Assembly: GCA_903839675.1 (NCBI GenBank) | Contig: CAIMDB010000032.1 | Coordinates: 62,001-126,000, forward strand | Source: an uncultured Sphingomonadales bacterium | Lineage (GTDB): Bacteria > Pseudomonadota > Alphaproteobacteria > Sphingomonadales > Sphingomonadaceae | Length of the DNA: 64,000 nt | Direction of reading: 5' to 3' | In this document: positions 26,986 through 35,986 of the stretch, in pieces | Layout of the letters: every line of letters begins with the position of its first letter | Position numbering within the stretch: position 1 is the first letter of the stretch | Position numbers and translations under genes: made by a program | The notes under the pieces: generated by a model | Told to the model about the DNA's origin: nothing | What the model saw: only the letters and a program-made list of their open reading frames with translations | The model's database searches: none

Positions 26986-27831
26986 TCAGGCCGCCCCTGT
27001 CGCCTTGGGGGTTTCCGGATCGCTGCCCCAGTCGGACCAGCTGCCATCATAAAGGGCGACATTCTCCATGCCGAGCAGATGCGCGCCGAAGACGATGCTG
27101 GATGCGGTCAGTCCTGATCCGCAGGTCGCGACCAATGGCTTGGCAAGATCAATGCCCGCGCCCTCAAACACCGCCTTCAACTCGTCGCCCTGCTTCCAGG
27201 TGCCATCGGCGTTGTAGACGCTGCTATAGGGCAGGTTGCGGCTGCCGGGGATGTGCCCCGCGCCCACATTGGGACGGGGGTCCGCTTCTTCGCCAGTAAA
27301 GCGCGCAGCACCCCGCGCATCGACAACCTGCTCTACCTTGCTGTCAATATTGACGCGCATCTGTGCCTTGTCGCGCACGACCTTGTCATTCTTCCAAGCG
27401 GTGAAGTGGCGGTGGCGGATTGTGGGCTTGCCGCTTTCCAACGCGCGGCCTTCCGCTTTCCATTTGGCCAGACCGCCATCGAGCACCGCAACACCATGTG
27501 CGCCGAACACCTGAGAGAGCATCCACCAGGCGCGCGGGGCGCTTTTCCAGGGGCTATTGTCATAGATCACGATCCGGCTGCCATCGCCCAATCCCAAGGA
27601 CTGCATGCGGCTCGCAAATTTCTCGGCACCCGGCAGCATCATGGGCAGCGGGTTGGCGCTGTCGACAATTTCGGACAGGTCCATGAAGACCGCGCCGGGG
27701 ATATGCTCTGCCTCAAACTCCGAAGCCGCAGTCCGGTTGTCACTGGGCAGGAACATGCTGGCGTCAACCACGCGCAGGTCCGATGCGCCCAATTCATTCG
27801 CGAGCCATTCGGTGCTGACGAGCTGTTCCAT
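26986..27831 (-). CDS. sseA: 3-mercaptopyruvate sulfurtransferase (double rhodanese)
   Basis: A 281-residue protein with two rhodanese domains (about 5-130 and 155-275). The first is inactive; the second carries the catalytic C237 in the loop CGSGLTAS. The CG-S-G-x-T-A form is diagnostic for mercaptopyruvate sulfurtransferase instead of thiosulfate rhodanese. It moves sulfur from mercaptopyruvate to thiol acceptors. First gene of the sulfur operon; divergent from queF by 100 bp. Confidence 0.9.
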   Translation of the reverse strand: MEQLVSTEWLANELGASDLRVVDASMFLPSDNRTAASEFEAEHIPGAVFMDLSEIVDSANPLPMMLPGAEKFASRMQSLGLGDGSRIVIYDNSPWKSAPRAWWMLSQVFGAHGVAVLDGGLAKWKAEGRALESGKPTIRHRHFTAWKNDKVVRDKAQMRVNIDSKVEQVVDARGAARFTGEEADPRPNVGAGHIPGSRNLPYSSVYNADGTWKQGDELKAVFEGAGIDLAKPLVATCGSGLTASSIVFGAHLLGMENVALYDGSWSDWGSDPETPKATGAA

Positions 27832-27931
27832 ATCCTGAGTCTCCCTATGTGTTCAGAGGCCAGACTAAACCTGCACGCGCTGTCCGTCGAGACAGGTGAC
27901 AAAGCGTCGTCGCCTCGCCTAAAGACCTCTC

Positions 27932-28378
27932 ATGTCCATGAAGCATCTCGGTCAGGTCAGCGCACTTCCCGCCACGCCGGAAGAGGCCGTTCTCGATTAT
28001 CCCGCCAATCCGCGTCCCGGATCGCCTTATCTGGTGCGCTTTGTGTCGCCGGAGTTCACCTCGCTCTGCCCGGTCACCGGTCAGCCCGATTTCGCGCATA
28101 TTGTGATCGATTATGTGCCCGGCGACTCGATTGTCGAATCGAAGTCCTTAAAGCTGTTTCTGGGCGCATTTCGCAACCATGCCGGCTTCCATGAGGACTG
28201 CACGGTGGGCATCGGACAGCGTCTTTTCAAAGAGATGCGTCCAATCTGGCTGCGCATCGGCGGATATTGGTTTCCGCGCGGCGGCATCCCCATCGATGTT
28301 TTCTGGCAGTCGGGCCCGCCGCCACAGGACGTTTGGATACCCGAACAGGGCGTCCCCGGCTATCGCGGGCGCGGTTAG
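27932..28378 (+). CDS. queF: NADPH-dependent 7-cyano-7-deazaguanine reductase
   Basis: A 148-residue tunnelling-fold enzyme that reduces preQ0 to preQ1 for queuosine in tRNA. The QueF motif ESKSLKLFL is at about 69-77. The catalytic Cys C46 and Asp D53 sit in [12 protein letters not shown]. This is the short unimodular type. ATG 27932 or 27938; no strong ribosome site. No other queuosine genes adjoin it. Confidence 0.94.
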   Translation: MSMKHLGQVSALPATPEEAVLDYPANPRPGSPYLVRFVSPEFTSLCPVTGQPDFAHIVIDYVPGDSIVESKSLKLFLGAFRNHAGFHEDCTVGIGQRLFKEMRPIWLRIGGYWFPRGGIPIDVFWQSGPPPQDVWIPEQGVPGYRGRG

Positions 28379-28488
28379 CAAAAATCCCTAATATCTCCAA
28401 TCCGGCATGCGACCGGGGGACCCCGTAGTTTGACGGTGTTGAGGTGGCCGTCCTGCCGCCGCACCTTGGTTTTCAACAGGGGAAGACC

Positions 28489-29325
28489 ATGTTGAACACC
28501 GAGAGTGAAACCCGTCTGAATACGCCGATGATCCCTGAGGCCATGTTGCAGCAGGATCTATCAGATGCGCTCGCGCAGAGGGAATTGCGGCTCGTCTACC
28601 AGCCGCTCATCCGCCTCTCGTCCGGCAAAACCATTGGCTATGAGGCTTTGCTCCGCTGGGACCATCCGAAGTTCGGGCTCATCCTGCCAACGCGCTTTGT
28701 CGAGGCCGCCGAAGCCTCGGGGCTGATTGTACCTGTGGGTGCCTGGGTGATGCACGCCGCCTGTTTGGAGGCCGCCTGCTGGGACAAGCGACTGATCGTT
28801 TCGGTGAACGTCTCTGCCGTGCAGATTTCAGCACCCGGATTTGTGGACATGGTGTGCGCCGCACTGACCGAGAGCGGCCTGAGCGCGGCACGGCTGGAAA
28901 TCGAAGTGACCGAAACCGCGCTTCTGGACGACGAAGGTGTGGCGCGGGACGTGCTGCAGACCTTGCGCGCCATGGGCATCCGCATTGCGCTGGATGACTT
29001 TGGCATGGGGCATGCCTCTTTTGCCTATCTGCTCGCCTTCCCGTTCGACAAGATCAAGATCGACCGGAAGTTCATCTGCGACATCGCTTGGCGCCCGGAA
29101 AGCCGGGTCATCGTGGAAGCCGTTGCCGGCATGGCACGCAAGCTGAGCATCGAAGTGCTGGCCGAAGGGATTGAAGAGGTCGACCAGCTCGTCATCGCCA
29201 AGCTCGCCGGATGCGAGCTCGGGCAAGGGCTGCTGCTGGGCGAACCACGGCCCGCCAAAGACCATTACCGTCTGCGACCGGTCCAGCCCCCGGCCCCCTA
29301 CCGGAAACTGGCCGTCGCGGCCTGA
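28489..29325 (+). CDS. EAL-domain cyclic di-GMP phosphodiesterase
   Basis: A 278-residue protein that is almost entirely one EAL domain, with no membrane helix, PAS or GGDEF part. Catalytic features look intact: YEALLRW, Asn in SVNVSAVQ, Glu in EVTETALL, the double Asp in LDDFGMGH, Lys in IKIDRKF, Glu in LAEGIEE and Gln in GQGLLLGEP. It should therefore hydrolyse c-di-GMP in the cytoplasm. AGGGGAAG 3-10 nt upstream supports ATG 28489. Its stop lies in an 18-bp palindrome shared with the P450 stop. Confidence 0.9.
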   Translation: MLNTESETRLNTPMIPEAMLQQDLSDALAQRELRLVYQPLIRLSSGKTIGYEALLRWDHPKFGLILPTRFVEAAEASGLIVPVGAWVMHAACLEAACWDKRLIVSVNVSAVQISAPGFVDMVCAALTESGLSAARLEIEVTETALLDDEGVARDVLQTLRAMGIRIALDDFGMGHASFAYLLAFPFDKIKIDRKFICDIAWRPESRVIVEAVAGMARKLSIEVLAEGIEEVDQLVIAKLAGCELGQGLLLGEPRPAKDHYRLRPVQPPAPYRKLAVAA

Positions 29326-29334
29326 TCAGGCCGC
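29317..29334. repeat. 18-bp palindrome holding two convergent stop codons
   Basis: GCGGCCTGATCAGGCCGC is a perfect palindrome. The TGA of the EAL gene (29323-29325) and the minus-strand TGA of the P450 (29326-29328) form its centre, so the two genes abut with no spacer. Confidence 0.8.
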
Positions 29335-30606
29335 CTTGAAGCGGATCGGCAGACGCTTCAGCCCGCCCACAAAGACCGATTCCACGCGCGCCGGATCTCC
29401 TGTCAGTTCGACAGAGGCCAGACGCGGCAAAAGCTCTTCCATCAAGATGCGCATTTCCATGCGGGCCAGATGCTGGCCAAGGCAGACATGCCCACCAAAG
29501 CCAAAGCCGATCTGCGTGTTGGGCGCGCGGTCCGGATTGAAGGTGAACGGATCAGCAAAGACCGCCTCATCCCGATTGCCCGAGGCGTAGCAGAGCATCA
29601 TCCAGTCACCAGCCTTGATCTTCTGGCCATTCAGCTCGGTGTCTTCCACAGCGGAGCGCATGAAGTGCTGCACTGGTGTCGTCCAGCGAACCGCCTCTTC
29701 GATGAGGCCGGCCTTGTCCACATCCGCCGCGCGGAAGCGTTCAAACAATGCCGGGTTGCGCGCCAATTCCATCATCGCGCCTGCGGTGGAGGCTGAGGTC
29801 GTGTCATGCCCGGCGGTCGCGACGATGATGTAATAACCGTTCAATTCCCGGTCCGGGATCGGCGCGCCATTGACGGTCGAATTGGCAAGCACGGTCGCCA
29901 CATCTTCCTGCGGGTTCTTGCGCCTGCTGGCGGTCAATTCCTTGAAGTAATTCTCAAAGTCGGCGACGACAAAGTTCAACATCTGCAAACCGGCGACGGG
30001 GTCCGTGATTTCAGCCCGGTCGCGGTTGAGTTCGGGGTCGGTCGAACCGAAGAGCTGTTGGGTGAGCAGCAACATCCGCGGCTCATCCTCACGCGGGACG
30101 CCCAAGATGTTCATGACGACGCGGAGGGGATATTGAAGCGCCACATCGCGCGCGAAATCACATTCATCGCCCAGCGACAGCATATGGTCGACTGTTTCGC
30201 GGGCGATCTCGCGGATGCGGTCTTCAAGGATGCGCAGGTTTTTCGGCATGAACCAGGTCTGCGTCAGCAGCCGGTATTTCATATGGTCGGGCGCATCCAT
30301 CTGCACCAGCGACTTGATGAGATGCCCATCGGGGATCTGCGTGCGGACGAGCGCATCAATGGCCTTCATCGTTAGCGTTGTCTGGCGCGCGCCTGAGGCA
30401 AAGATCTTGTTGTTGCGGCTGACCTCCATGATGTCGGCATGGCGGGTGACGGCCCAGAAAGGATCATAGTCCGGCACTTCGGCGACCGCGAGCGGCGCAT
30501 TGGCGCGCGCCCAGGCGAACTTTTCGTGCAGCCCGTTCCACTCCCCATAGGCTTTGGGGTCGGTCAATGCCTTGGCCACATCTGCGGGCAATTGGGGTGC
30601 AGCCAC
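29326..30606 (-). CDS. Cytochrome P450 monooxygenase
   Basis: A 426-residue soluble bacterial P450. The haem-binding loop FGFGGHVCLG puts the thiolate at C375; the I-helix has AGHDTTS for O2 activation, and the K helix EEAVR gives ExxR. The start is a GTG with an AGGAG site 7 nt before it. Substrate unknown; the sequence resembles alphaproteobacterial P450s acting on terpenoid or steroid-type compounds, but that is not demonstrated. No ferredoxin or ferredoxin reductase gene adjoins it. Confidence 0.92.
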   Translation of the reverse strand: MAAPQLPADVAKALTDPKAYGEWNGLHEKFAWARANAPLAVAEVPDYDPFWAVTRHADIMEVSRNNKIFASGARQTTLTMKAIDALVRTQIPDGHLIKSLVQMDAPDHMKYRLLTQTWFMPKNLRILEDRIREIARETVDHMLSLGDECDFARDVALQYPLRVVMNILGVPREDEPRMLLLTQQLFGSTDPELNRDRAEITDPVAGLQMLNFVVADFENYFKELTASRRKNPQEDVATVLANSTVNGAPIPDRELNGYYIIVATAGHDTTSASTAGAMMELARNPALFERFRAADVDKAGLIEEAVRWTTPVQHFMRSAVEDTELNGQKIKAGDWMMLCYASGNRDEAVFADPFTFNPDRAPNTQIGFGFGGHVCLGQHLARMEMRILMEELLPRLASVELTGDPARVESVFVGGLKRLPIRFKAA

Positions 30607-30656
30607 CGGTCTTCTCCTAAAGGCTTCTTGTTATGCAGCCTGTGGTGAAGGGGAAC

Positions 30657-30686
30657 GCAGTGCAGATCAAGGCGGATCTGCACTGC
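30657..30686. promoter_or_regulatory. 12-bp perfect inverted repeat upstream of the P450 gene
   Basis: GCAGTGCAGATC and GATCTGCACTGC are separated by six bases, in the gap between the end of the HerA-like gene and the start of the P450 (both minus strand). It is 50 bp ahead of the P450 start codon. It may be an operator or a terminator stem for the upstream gene; there is no T-run, which favours an operator. Confidence 0.5.
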
Positions 30687-30717
30687 CCTGCCGCTTATGC
30701 CAGCCTCATTGAGCCGG

Positions 30718-32307
30718 CTATTTGAATAGGCCGCCCAAAATCCCGCGCAGCAATTGGCCACCAAGGTTGCCAGCGATCTTGCGGCCCACCGAATTTGCCG
30801 CAGACCGCGCCGCCGATTCGACCATCTTTTCAGCAAAGCTGGGCTTGGCTGCTTCACGCGCAGCGATGGCATCGGCTTTCGCCTGCTCTTTGGCGACGCG
30901 GGCCGCTTCACGTGCGGCAATGGCATCGGCCTTGGCCTGTTCTTTGGCGGCAATGGCGGCCTGCTTATCGGCTTCAGAGGCTGCGGCGGCTTGGGCCGCA
31001 GCCGCATTGGCCTGTGTCCGCTTGGCGATGATGATTTCCTCAGCCGATTCGCGGTCGATGAGCGCATCATATTTTGCGCCCACAGCATCGGTTTGAATCA
31101 TGATCGCGCGTTCCTGCGGCGTGACCGGGCCAACCCGCGAACAAGGCGCCTTGATCAACGTACGTTCCACAGGCGTGGGGGACCCATCGGCCTGCAACAC
31201 AGAGACCAACGCTTCCCCGACACGCAGTTCGATGATCGCCTTGGCGACATCAACATTGGGGTTGGCGCGGAAAGTTTCCGCCGCCGATTTGATCGCCTTT
31301 TCATCCTTGGGCGTAAAGGCGCGCAGCGCATGCTGCACGCGGTTGGACAATTGAGCGGCCACCGCTTCGGGAATGTCGATGGGGTTTTGGGTGATGAAAT
31401 AGACGCCGATGCCCTTGGACCGGATCAGGCGGACAACCTGTTCAATCTTTTCCTCCAGTGCCTTGGGCGCATCGTTGAACAGCAGATGCGCTTCATCAAA
31501 GAAGAAGACGAGCTTGGGCTTATCCGGGTCCCCCACTTCAGGGAGCGTCTCGAACAGCTCGGACAAGAGCCACAGCAGGAAAGTCGAATAGAGCTTCGGG
31601 CTGGCCATCAGCTTATCGGCGGCCAGAATGTTGATGATCCCGCGGCCCTTATCATCGGTCAGAAAGAAATCATCGAGTTCGAGCGCAGGCTCCCCAAAGA
31701 ATCGGTCGCCGCCCTGGCTGCGCAATTGGAGCAAGGAGCGCTGGATCGTTCCAACGCTGGCTTTGGAGACATTGCCATAGGTGACCGAAAGCTCATCCGC
31801 GCGGTCAGCAATGTCGACAAGCATCGTCTGGAGATCATCCAGATCGAGCAACAACAGGCCTTCCTTGTCGGCGGCGTGGAAGGCGATGGTGAGCACACCT
31901 TCCTGCACCTCATTCAAATCCATCAGTCGCGACAGGAGCAGCGGCCCCATTTCGGAGACTGTGGTGCGGATGGGGTGGCCCTGTTCCCCGAACAAATCCC
32001 AAAACTGAACGGGATTATCGGCATAGGCCCATGCGGTATCGCCAATTTCGGCGGAGCGGGCGGTGAAAATCTCATGCGTCTTGGTCGTAGGAGACCCCGC
32101 CATCGCCATGCCGGAGAGATCCCCCTTAACGTCGGAGACGAAAACGGGCACGCCGGCCTTGGAAAAGCCCTCTGCCATGCCCTGAAGCGTCACTGTCTTC
32201 CCGGTGCCCGTTGCCCCGGCAATCAGGCCGTGGCGGTTGGCCCGCTTGAAGTTGATAACCTGACGCTGACCCCCGCCAACTCCGATGAAAAGACCCTCAT
32301 CCGACAT
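30718..32307 (-). CDS. HerA-like ATPase (DUF853)
   Basis: A 529-residue P-loop ATPase of the YjgR/DUF853 group. Walker A GATGTGKT is at 31-38, Walker [11 protein letters not shown] near residue 280, and [15 protein letters not shown] near residue 320 resembles the sensor region. The C-terminus has an Ala-rich coiled coil (about 430-500) with the block [14 protein letters not shown] present twice, then a Gly-rich end. The start is ATG 32307 (MSDEGLFIG) and not 11 codons upstream. Role in DNA handling is presumed; not established. Divergent from trcR. Confidence 0.85.
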   Translation of the reverse strand: MSDEGLFIGVGGGQRQVINFKRANRHGLIAGATGTGKTVTLQGMAEGFSKAGVPVFVSDVKGDLSGMAMAGSPTTKTHEIFTARSAEIGDTAWAYADNPVQFWDLFGEQGHPIRTTVSEMGPLLLSRLMDLNEVQEGVLTIAFHAADKEGLLLLDLDDLQTMLVDIADRADELSVTYGNVSKASVGTIQRSLLQLRSQGGDRFFGEPALELDDFFLTDDKGRGIINILAADKLMASPKLYSTFLLWLLSELFETLPEVGDPDKPKLVFFFDEAHLLFNDAPKALEEKIEQVVRLIRSKGIGVYFITQNPIDIPEAVAAQLSNRVQHALRAFTPKDEKAIKSAAETFRANPNVDVAKAIIELRVGEALVSVLQADGSPTPVERTLIKAPCSRVGPVTPQERAIMIQTDAVGAKYDALIDRESAEEIIIAKRTQANAAAAQAAAASEADKQAAIAAKEQAKADAIAAREAARVAKEQAKADAIAAREAAKPSFAEKMVESAARSAANSVGRKIAGNLGGQLLRGILGGLFK

Positions 32308-32467
32308 ATACGCACCTTTCCCGTTACTCGCCTTTGGCAACCTAATCGCAAAGCCGACAGTTTCAAAGTGGTTGAATTATCCAGCGGACTTGGTGGCAGG
32401 TGGCGGCTAATCGCACGGAAACCCTTGCTCTTGAGCCAAAGCAGGATTAGATCGGCGGCAAGTTACC

Positions 32468-32498
32468 GGCCGCTCCGAGAGGGGCGGCCCTCTTTTTT
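32468..32498 (+). terminator. Intrinsic terminator-like hairpin directly upstream of trcR
   Basis: GGCCGCTCC (32468-32476), loop GAGA, GGGGCGGCC (32481-32489, one G-U pair) then TCTTTTTT. It points in the plus direction although no plus-strand gene precedes it, and it ends 13 nt before the TTG start of trcR. Candidate attenuator or end of a small RNA. Confidence 0.75.
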
Positions 32499-32511
32499 CG
32501 GGAGAAACCCC

Positions 32512-33177
32512 TTGGCCCAGCCACTCATGCCCCATGCGACTGCCGCTTGGCTCGTCGATAACACGGCGCTGACCTTTGAGCAGATTGCCCACTTCTGTGG
32601 TCTGCACATTCTTGAGATTCAGGCCATTGCCGATGAAACATCCGGCACCAAGCTGATGGGGCGTGACCCTGTTCGCGCCGGCGAAGTCACAATGGCGGAA
32701 ATCGAAAAGGGTCAGGCAGACCCCAATCACGAACTGGTGATGGTAAAGGCGCCCGAAGCGCCCACGCGCACCAAGGGCCCGCGCTACACGCCGGTTTCCA
32801 AGCGTCAGGACAAGCCCGATGGCATCGCCTGGCTGATCCGCAACCACGCTGAGCTGTCTGATGGGCAGATTGGCAAGTTGATTGGCACCACGCGCTCCAC
32901 GATCGCCGCCATCCGGGAGCGGACGCACTGGAACATCGCCGATATCACGCCCAAGGATCCTGTGGCCCTCGGCCTGTGTTCGCAGCGGGAGCTTGATGCG
33001 ACCGTCGCCAAGGCCGCCAAGATGAAGGGTATCAAGGCTGTGGAAGACACGCGCCTCGAAGGCGATCGTGCCGCCCTGATTGAAGAGCTTATTGCCGAGC
33101 GGAATGCGGCCAACCGCGCCGCTGAAAAGGCTGCCGCTGATGCGGAGGCCGAACTTGGCGGACAATCAGACGCCTAA
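32512..33177 (+). CDS. trcR: TrcR family cell-cycle transcriptional regulator (DUF1013)
   Basis: A 221-residue alphaproteobacterial protein known as TrcR/DUF1013. The family N-terminus reads M-x-Q-P-L-M-P-x-A-T-A-x-W-L-V-D-N-T; this match begins at the TTG 32512, which has GGGAG 7 nt upstream, so TTG is the start and not ATG 32527. A helix-turn-helix-like region lies at about 95-140 (GIAWLIRNHAELSDGQIGKL). A charged Ala-rich helix ends the protein. DNA binding is inferred from the family. Overlaps the next gene's start. Confidence 0.85.
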   Translation: MAQPLMPHATAAWLVDNTALTFEQIAHFCGLHILEIQAIADETSGTKLMGRDPVRAGEVTMAEIEKGQADPNHELVMVKAPEAPTRTKGPRYTPVSKRQDKPDGIAWLIRNHAELSDGQIGKLIGTTRSTIAAIRERTHWNIADITPKDPVALGLCSQRELDATVAKAAKMKGIKAVEDTRLEGDRAALIEELIAERNAANRAAEKAAADAEAELGGQSDA

Positions 33178-34264
33178 GTTTGACAGCCCCGATGCCTCGC
33201 TGACCGCCGATGATAGTTTCACGGCGACCAGCAGCGCCGGGTTGACCTACCCTTGGGGCAGTTTTGCGCCGGGGCCGGGCAAGACGCATCCTATCGCCAA
33301 TGGCATCAGCTGGACCCGCATTCCGATGCCGGGGTCGCTGGGCCATATCAACAGCTGGCTGTTGGACGATGGGGACGGCATCGCCGTTGTCGATTCGGGC
33401 ATGTTGCTGACAGAGTGCAGCGATGCCTGGAAGGCGCTGTTCGATGGCGACCTTAAGGACCGTCGCGTCACCCGCGTGGTCGGCACGCATCTCCACCCGG
33501 ACCATATCGGCCTTGCCGGATGGCTGTGCAAACGGTTCGACTGCGACGTCTGGATGACGCGCGGCGAATGGCTGACAGCGCGCATGTTATCGTCCGACGT
33601 TCGGGAGGATGTTCCGCCGGAAGCGCTCGCCTTGCAGCGCAGCGCCGGATGGGGTGACGATGTTCTGGCGCAACAGGCCGCCAAGGGCTGGGGCCGCTTT
33701 GGCCGCATGCTCTATCCGATGCCGATCAGCTATCACCGGATTAAAGATGGCGACGTGCTGGACTTTGGCGCGCACCAGTGGCGCGTCGTCGTTGGGTCCG
33801 GCCATAGCCCGGAACATGCCTGCCTTTGGAACGAGGCTGAAGGTGTGCTCGTCTCCGGCGATCAGGTGTTGCCGCGGATCAGCTCCAACGTGTCGGTCAA
33901 TATCTCGGAACCCGATGCTGACCCACTGGGCGAATGGCTGGCCTCTATCGACAAATTATTGGCCGTGCTGCCGGATGATCTTCTGGTCTGCCCGGCACAT
34001 GGCGAGCCGTTCAAGGGGTTGCACACTCGACTCATTGCCTTGCGCGATGAACATCTCCGTCGTCTCGATCAGGTCCACGCAGCAATAGGGCAGGCGCCTT
34101 TGCGCACGATTGATTGCTTCCCCCTGCTCTTCAACCGGAAAATCGGTGAGGACCACCGCGAACTCGCCACCGGCGAAGCGATTGCCCATCTCCACCGCCT
34201 GATGGAAGACGGCCGCGCACGGCGCGAGATGACGGACGGGGTCTATTGGTATTCTGCCGCTTAA
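33155..34264 (+). CDS. Metallo-beta-lactamase fold hydrolase
   Basis: A 369-residue MBL-fold protein. The metal-binding HxHxDH is at 112-117 (HLHPDH), further ligands are His in GSGHSPEHACL and Asp in SGDQVLP, and His near ICPAHGEPFKG completes the dinuclear site. The leader SLGHINSWLL fits the glyoxalase II-like group; the substrate is unknown. Start uncertain: TTG 33155 with GGAGG 6 nt upstream is preferred over ATG 33140; both overlap the end of trcR, suggesting coupled translation. Confidence 0.82.
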   Translation: MADNQTPKFDSPDASLTADDSFTATSSAGLTYPWGSFAPGPGKTHPIANGISWTRIPMPGSLGHINSWLLDDGDGIAVVDSGMLLTECSDAWKALFDGDLKDRRVTRVVGTHLHPDHIGLAGWLCKRFDCDVWMTRGEWLTARMLSSDVREDVPPEALALQRSAGWGDDVLAQQAAKGWGRFGRMLYPMPISYHRIKDGDVLDFGAHQWRVVVGSGHSPEHACLWNEAEGVLVSGDQVLPRISSNVSVNISEPDADPLGEWLASIDKLLAVLPDDLLVCPAHGEPFKGLHTRLIALRDEHLRRLDQVHAAIGQAPLRTIDCFPLLFNRKIGEDHRELATGEAIAHLHRLMEDGRARREMTDGVYWYSAA

Positions 34265-34279
34265 GACGCGGAATCCGAC

Positions 34280-34756
34280 CTAGAATGTGTCTGGCAATTC
34301 CACGTCCAGAACCGCTGATTGGAAAAGCAGCCGCCGTGCGGCCATGCGGGCGACACGCAGCGTTTCTGCCCGCCTGCGCGACGACGCGAGCGGCGTTGGA
34401 ACAGGCTCCCGCAGGATGGCCGCATCGTAGCGGTCCGCAATAATCAGCCCGCTGGTCGCGGGTGCCAGCTCCTCCCGGTCAAACAGCGCAAGATCGAAGC
34501 CTTGCGGCACCGCCCAGAAATAGCGGTCGCAATAGTCGAGATAAAAGGGCCATTTCCCGTCGCCCAGCAGGTCCGCACGGGACACCTTGATCTCCACGAT
34601 GATGACTTCGCCTTTGGGGCCAAGCGCCATGATGTCCGCGCGGCGGCCATTTCCCAACGGCACTTCAGCAACGGCGATATAATCCTGCCGGTACAACAGG
34701 CGGGAAACGCCGCGCACAACATCAGCAGCAACAAGGCGATCGGCAGGGCTATCCAT
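34280..34756 (-). CDS. mmcB: MmcB family DNA repair protein
   Basis: A 158-residue PD-(D/E)XK-fold protein of the MmcB group, which in Caulobacter is needed for resistance to mitomycin C. The nuclease-like motif is RRADIMALGPKGEVIIVEIK, with Asp near residue 41 and the E-x-K at about 55-57. It ends convergent to the MBL gene 15 bp away. Family assignment is firm from the motif; enzymatic activity is not demonstrated by sequence. Confidence 0.85.
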   Translation of the reverse strand: MDSPADRLVAADVVRGVSRLLYRQDYIAVAEVPLGNGRRADIMALGPKGEVIIVEIKVSRADLLGDGKWPFYLDYCDRYFWAVPQGFDLALFDREELAPATSGLIIADRYDAAILREPVPTPLASSRRRAETLRVARMAARRLLFQSAVLDVELPDTF

Positions 34757-34829
34757 GCCGATCCCCTAGAACATCAGGGAAAGAGATGGGAAGGGCGGAT
34801 GTCGCCCTGCCCGATCAACGCTTGCCCGA

Positions 34830-35465
34830 TCAACGGTAGAAGACGTGATTGCCCAAGGCCGCAATCTTGCGGAGGTTCCAACCCGGATTAACCCGACGGG
34901 CGTGGAAATACAGCGCGTCGTCCACGCTGGACGCCCATAGATCGTTGCGCGCGATGTGCGCGATGGCCACTGCGTTTTTCCAGTTGCGGCTCGTCCGCTT
35001 GATCGGCGGGAATGACCCGCCACGGACGAAGGAGAACTGGCTCGGCTGCATTACGACACCGCAGACCGTTTCCGGGAACCGGCCGGAGCGAGTGCGGTTG
35101 AGGATGGTCTGAGCGACCGCCAATTGGCCATCAAGCGATTCGCCCTTGGCCTCAAAATAGACGGCTCCGGCCAGGCACTCTGCCTCGCGATCAGGAAGGT
35201 CCGCCGAAGAGAGGTCGGCGACCAGATCAGCAAGCGATGCGGATTCAGGGGATTCGGTTTCAACCGTTTCGGGAATCTGGAAATCAGTGATCGCCTGATC
35301 TTCGGTCTGCGCCTGCTCAACCACTGACTTGGGGAGCAGATCGGACTGGACCGGTCCGGGCGTTTCGTTGGCCCACACAGCTTGTGCCGGACCAAAGGCG
35401 ACGAGAGCGCCAAAAGAAGAGATCGACAGCGCTGCAACAGCAGCGGTCAGCATTGAATATCGCAT
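34830..35465 (-). CDS. Cell wall hydrolase, SleB/CwlJ type
   Basis: A 211-residue protein with a signal peptide (about 1-28) and a Hydrolase_2 domain (about 85-210): AECLAGAVYFEAKGESLDGQLAVAQTILNR with the catalytic Glu in FEAKGE, then QFSFVRGG. It probably acts on peptidoglycan as a lytic transglycosylase-like enzyme in the periplasm. The intervening region (about 30-80) is acidic, Ser/Pro-rich and probably flexible. The tail of the gene has a short tandem duplication of TTGCCCGATCAACG. Confidence 0.87.
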   Translation of the reverse strand: MRYSMLTAAVAALSISSFGALVAFGPAQAVWANETPGPVQSDLLPKSVVEQAQTEDQAITDFQIPETVETESPESASLADLVADLSSADLPDREAECLAGAVYFEAKGESLDGQLAVAQTILNRTRSGRFPETVCGVVMQPSQFSFVRGGSFPPIKRTSRNWKNAVAIAHIARNDLWASSVDDALYFHARRVNPGWNLRKIAALGNHVFYR

Positions 35466-35626
35466 TTATCATCATCATGGGCAGAAGTCTGAAACCGGGC
35501 CGCACAAAAACCGGTGCGGCTGTTTCATTCCCCTGACTGCGTTCGCGCCCAAAGCCCAATTACGCGGGTGGCGGCACGGCGACGCGCTTTAACGTTGGGG
35601 GGCCTTCGTTGTGCAGCGCATCGATG

Positions 35627-35968
35627 TCAACGCGCGCCATCCATTTCAGCGGCGAACCGTGCTGCCTCTGGGATATCCAGTTCAACAATCCAGATATCGG
35701 GGTCCGACGCCTGCCGACGCGCGCAAAACTGAGAGATTTCTGCTTCTTCTTCAATGGTTTGCGAGAAAACAGGGGTCCATTTGTAGCTGCCATCCGGGGT
35801 CAGCGCGCGCTCTAAAATACCGGAATAGCGGCCTTTTTCCCGCGTGATGAGGATCAGCGCGCCGGCCGTTTCATCGCCTTTGGCCAGCACCATCGCCATG
35901 CCGCCCGACTGGTTCACCCGCCGGATAAGTGCATTCACATAAATGCCGGTGGCGAGGCGGGGCGTCAT
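35627..35968 (-). CDS. DUF1491 family protein
   Basis: A 113-residue conserved alphaproteobacterial protein of unknown function. Features: RLATGIYVNALIRRVNQSGG near the N-terminus, the hydrophobic strand GALILITREKGRY and the aromatic end DIWIVELD. No membrane segment. It lies 18 bp after ptsN on the same strand and could be cotranscribed with it. 160 bp of unassigned sequence separates it from the SleB gene. Confidence 0.8.
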   Translation of the reverse strand: MTPRLATGIYVNALIRRVNQSGGMAMVLAKGDETAGALILITREKGRYSGILERALTPDGSYKWTPVFSQTIEEEAEISQFCARRQASDPDIWIVELDIPEAARFAAEMDGAR

Positions 35969-35986
35969 GTCCCGTGCCCCTTAGAA

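Noticed and set aside
30754-32511. Long plus-strand open frame running into trcR
   Set aside because: It is antisense to the HerA-like gene with no family match; the conserved TrcR N-terminus and ribosome site place the start at 32512.
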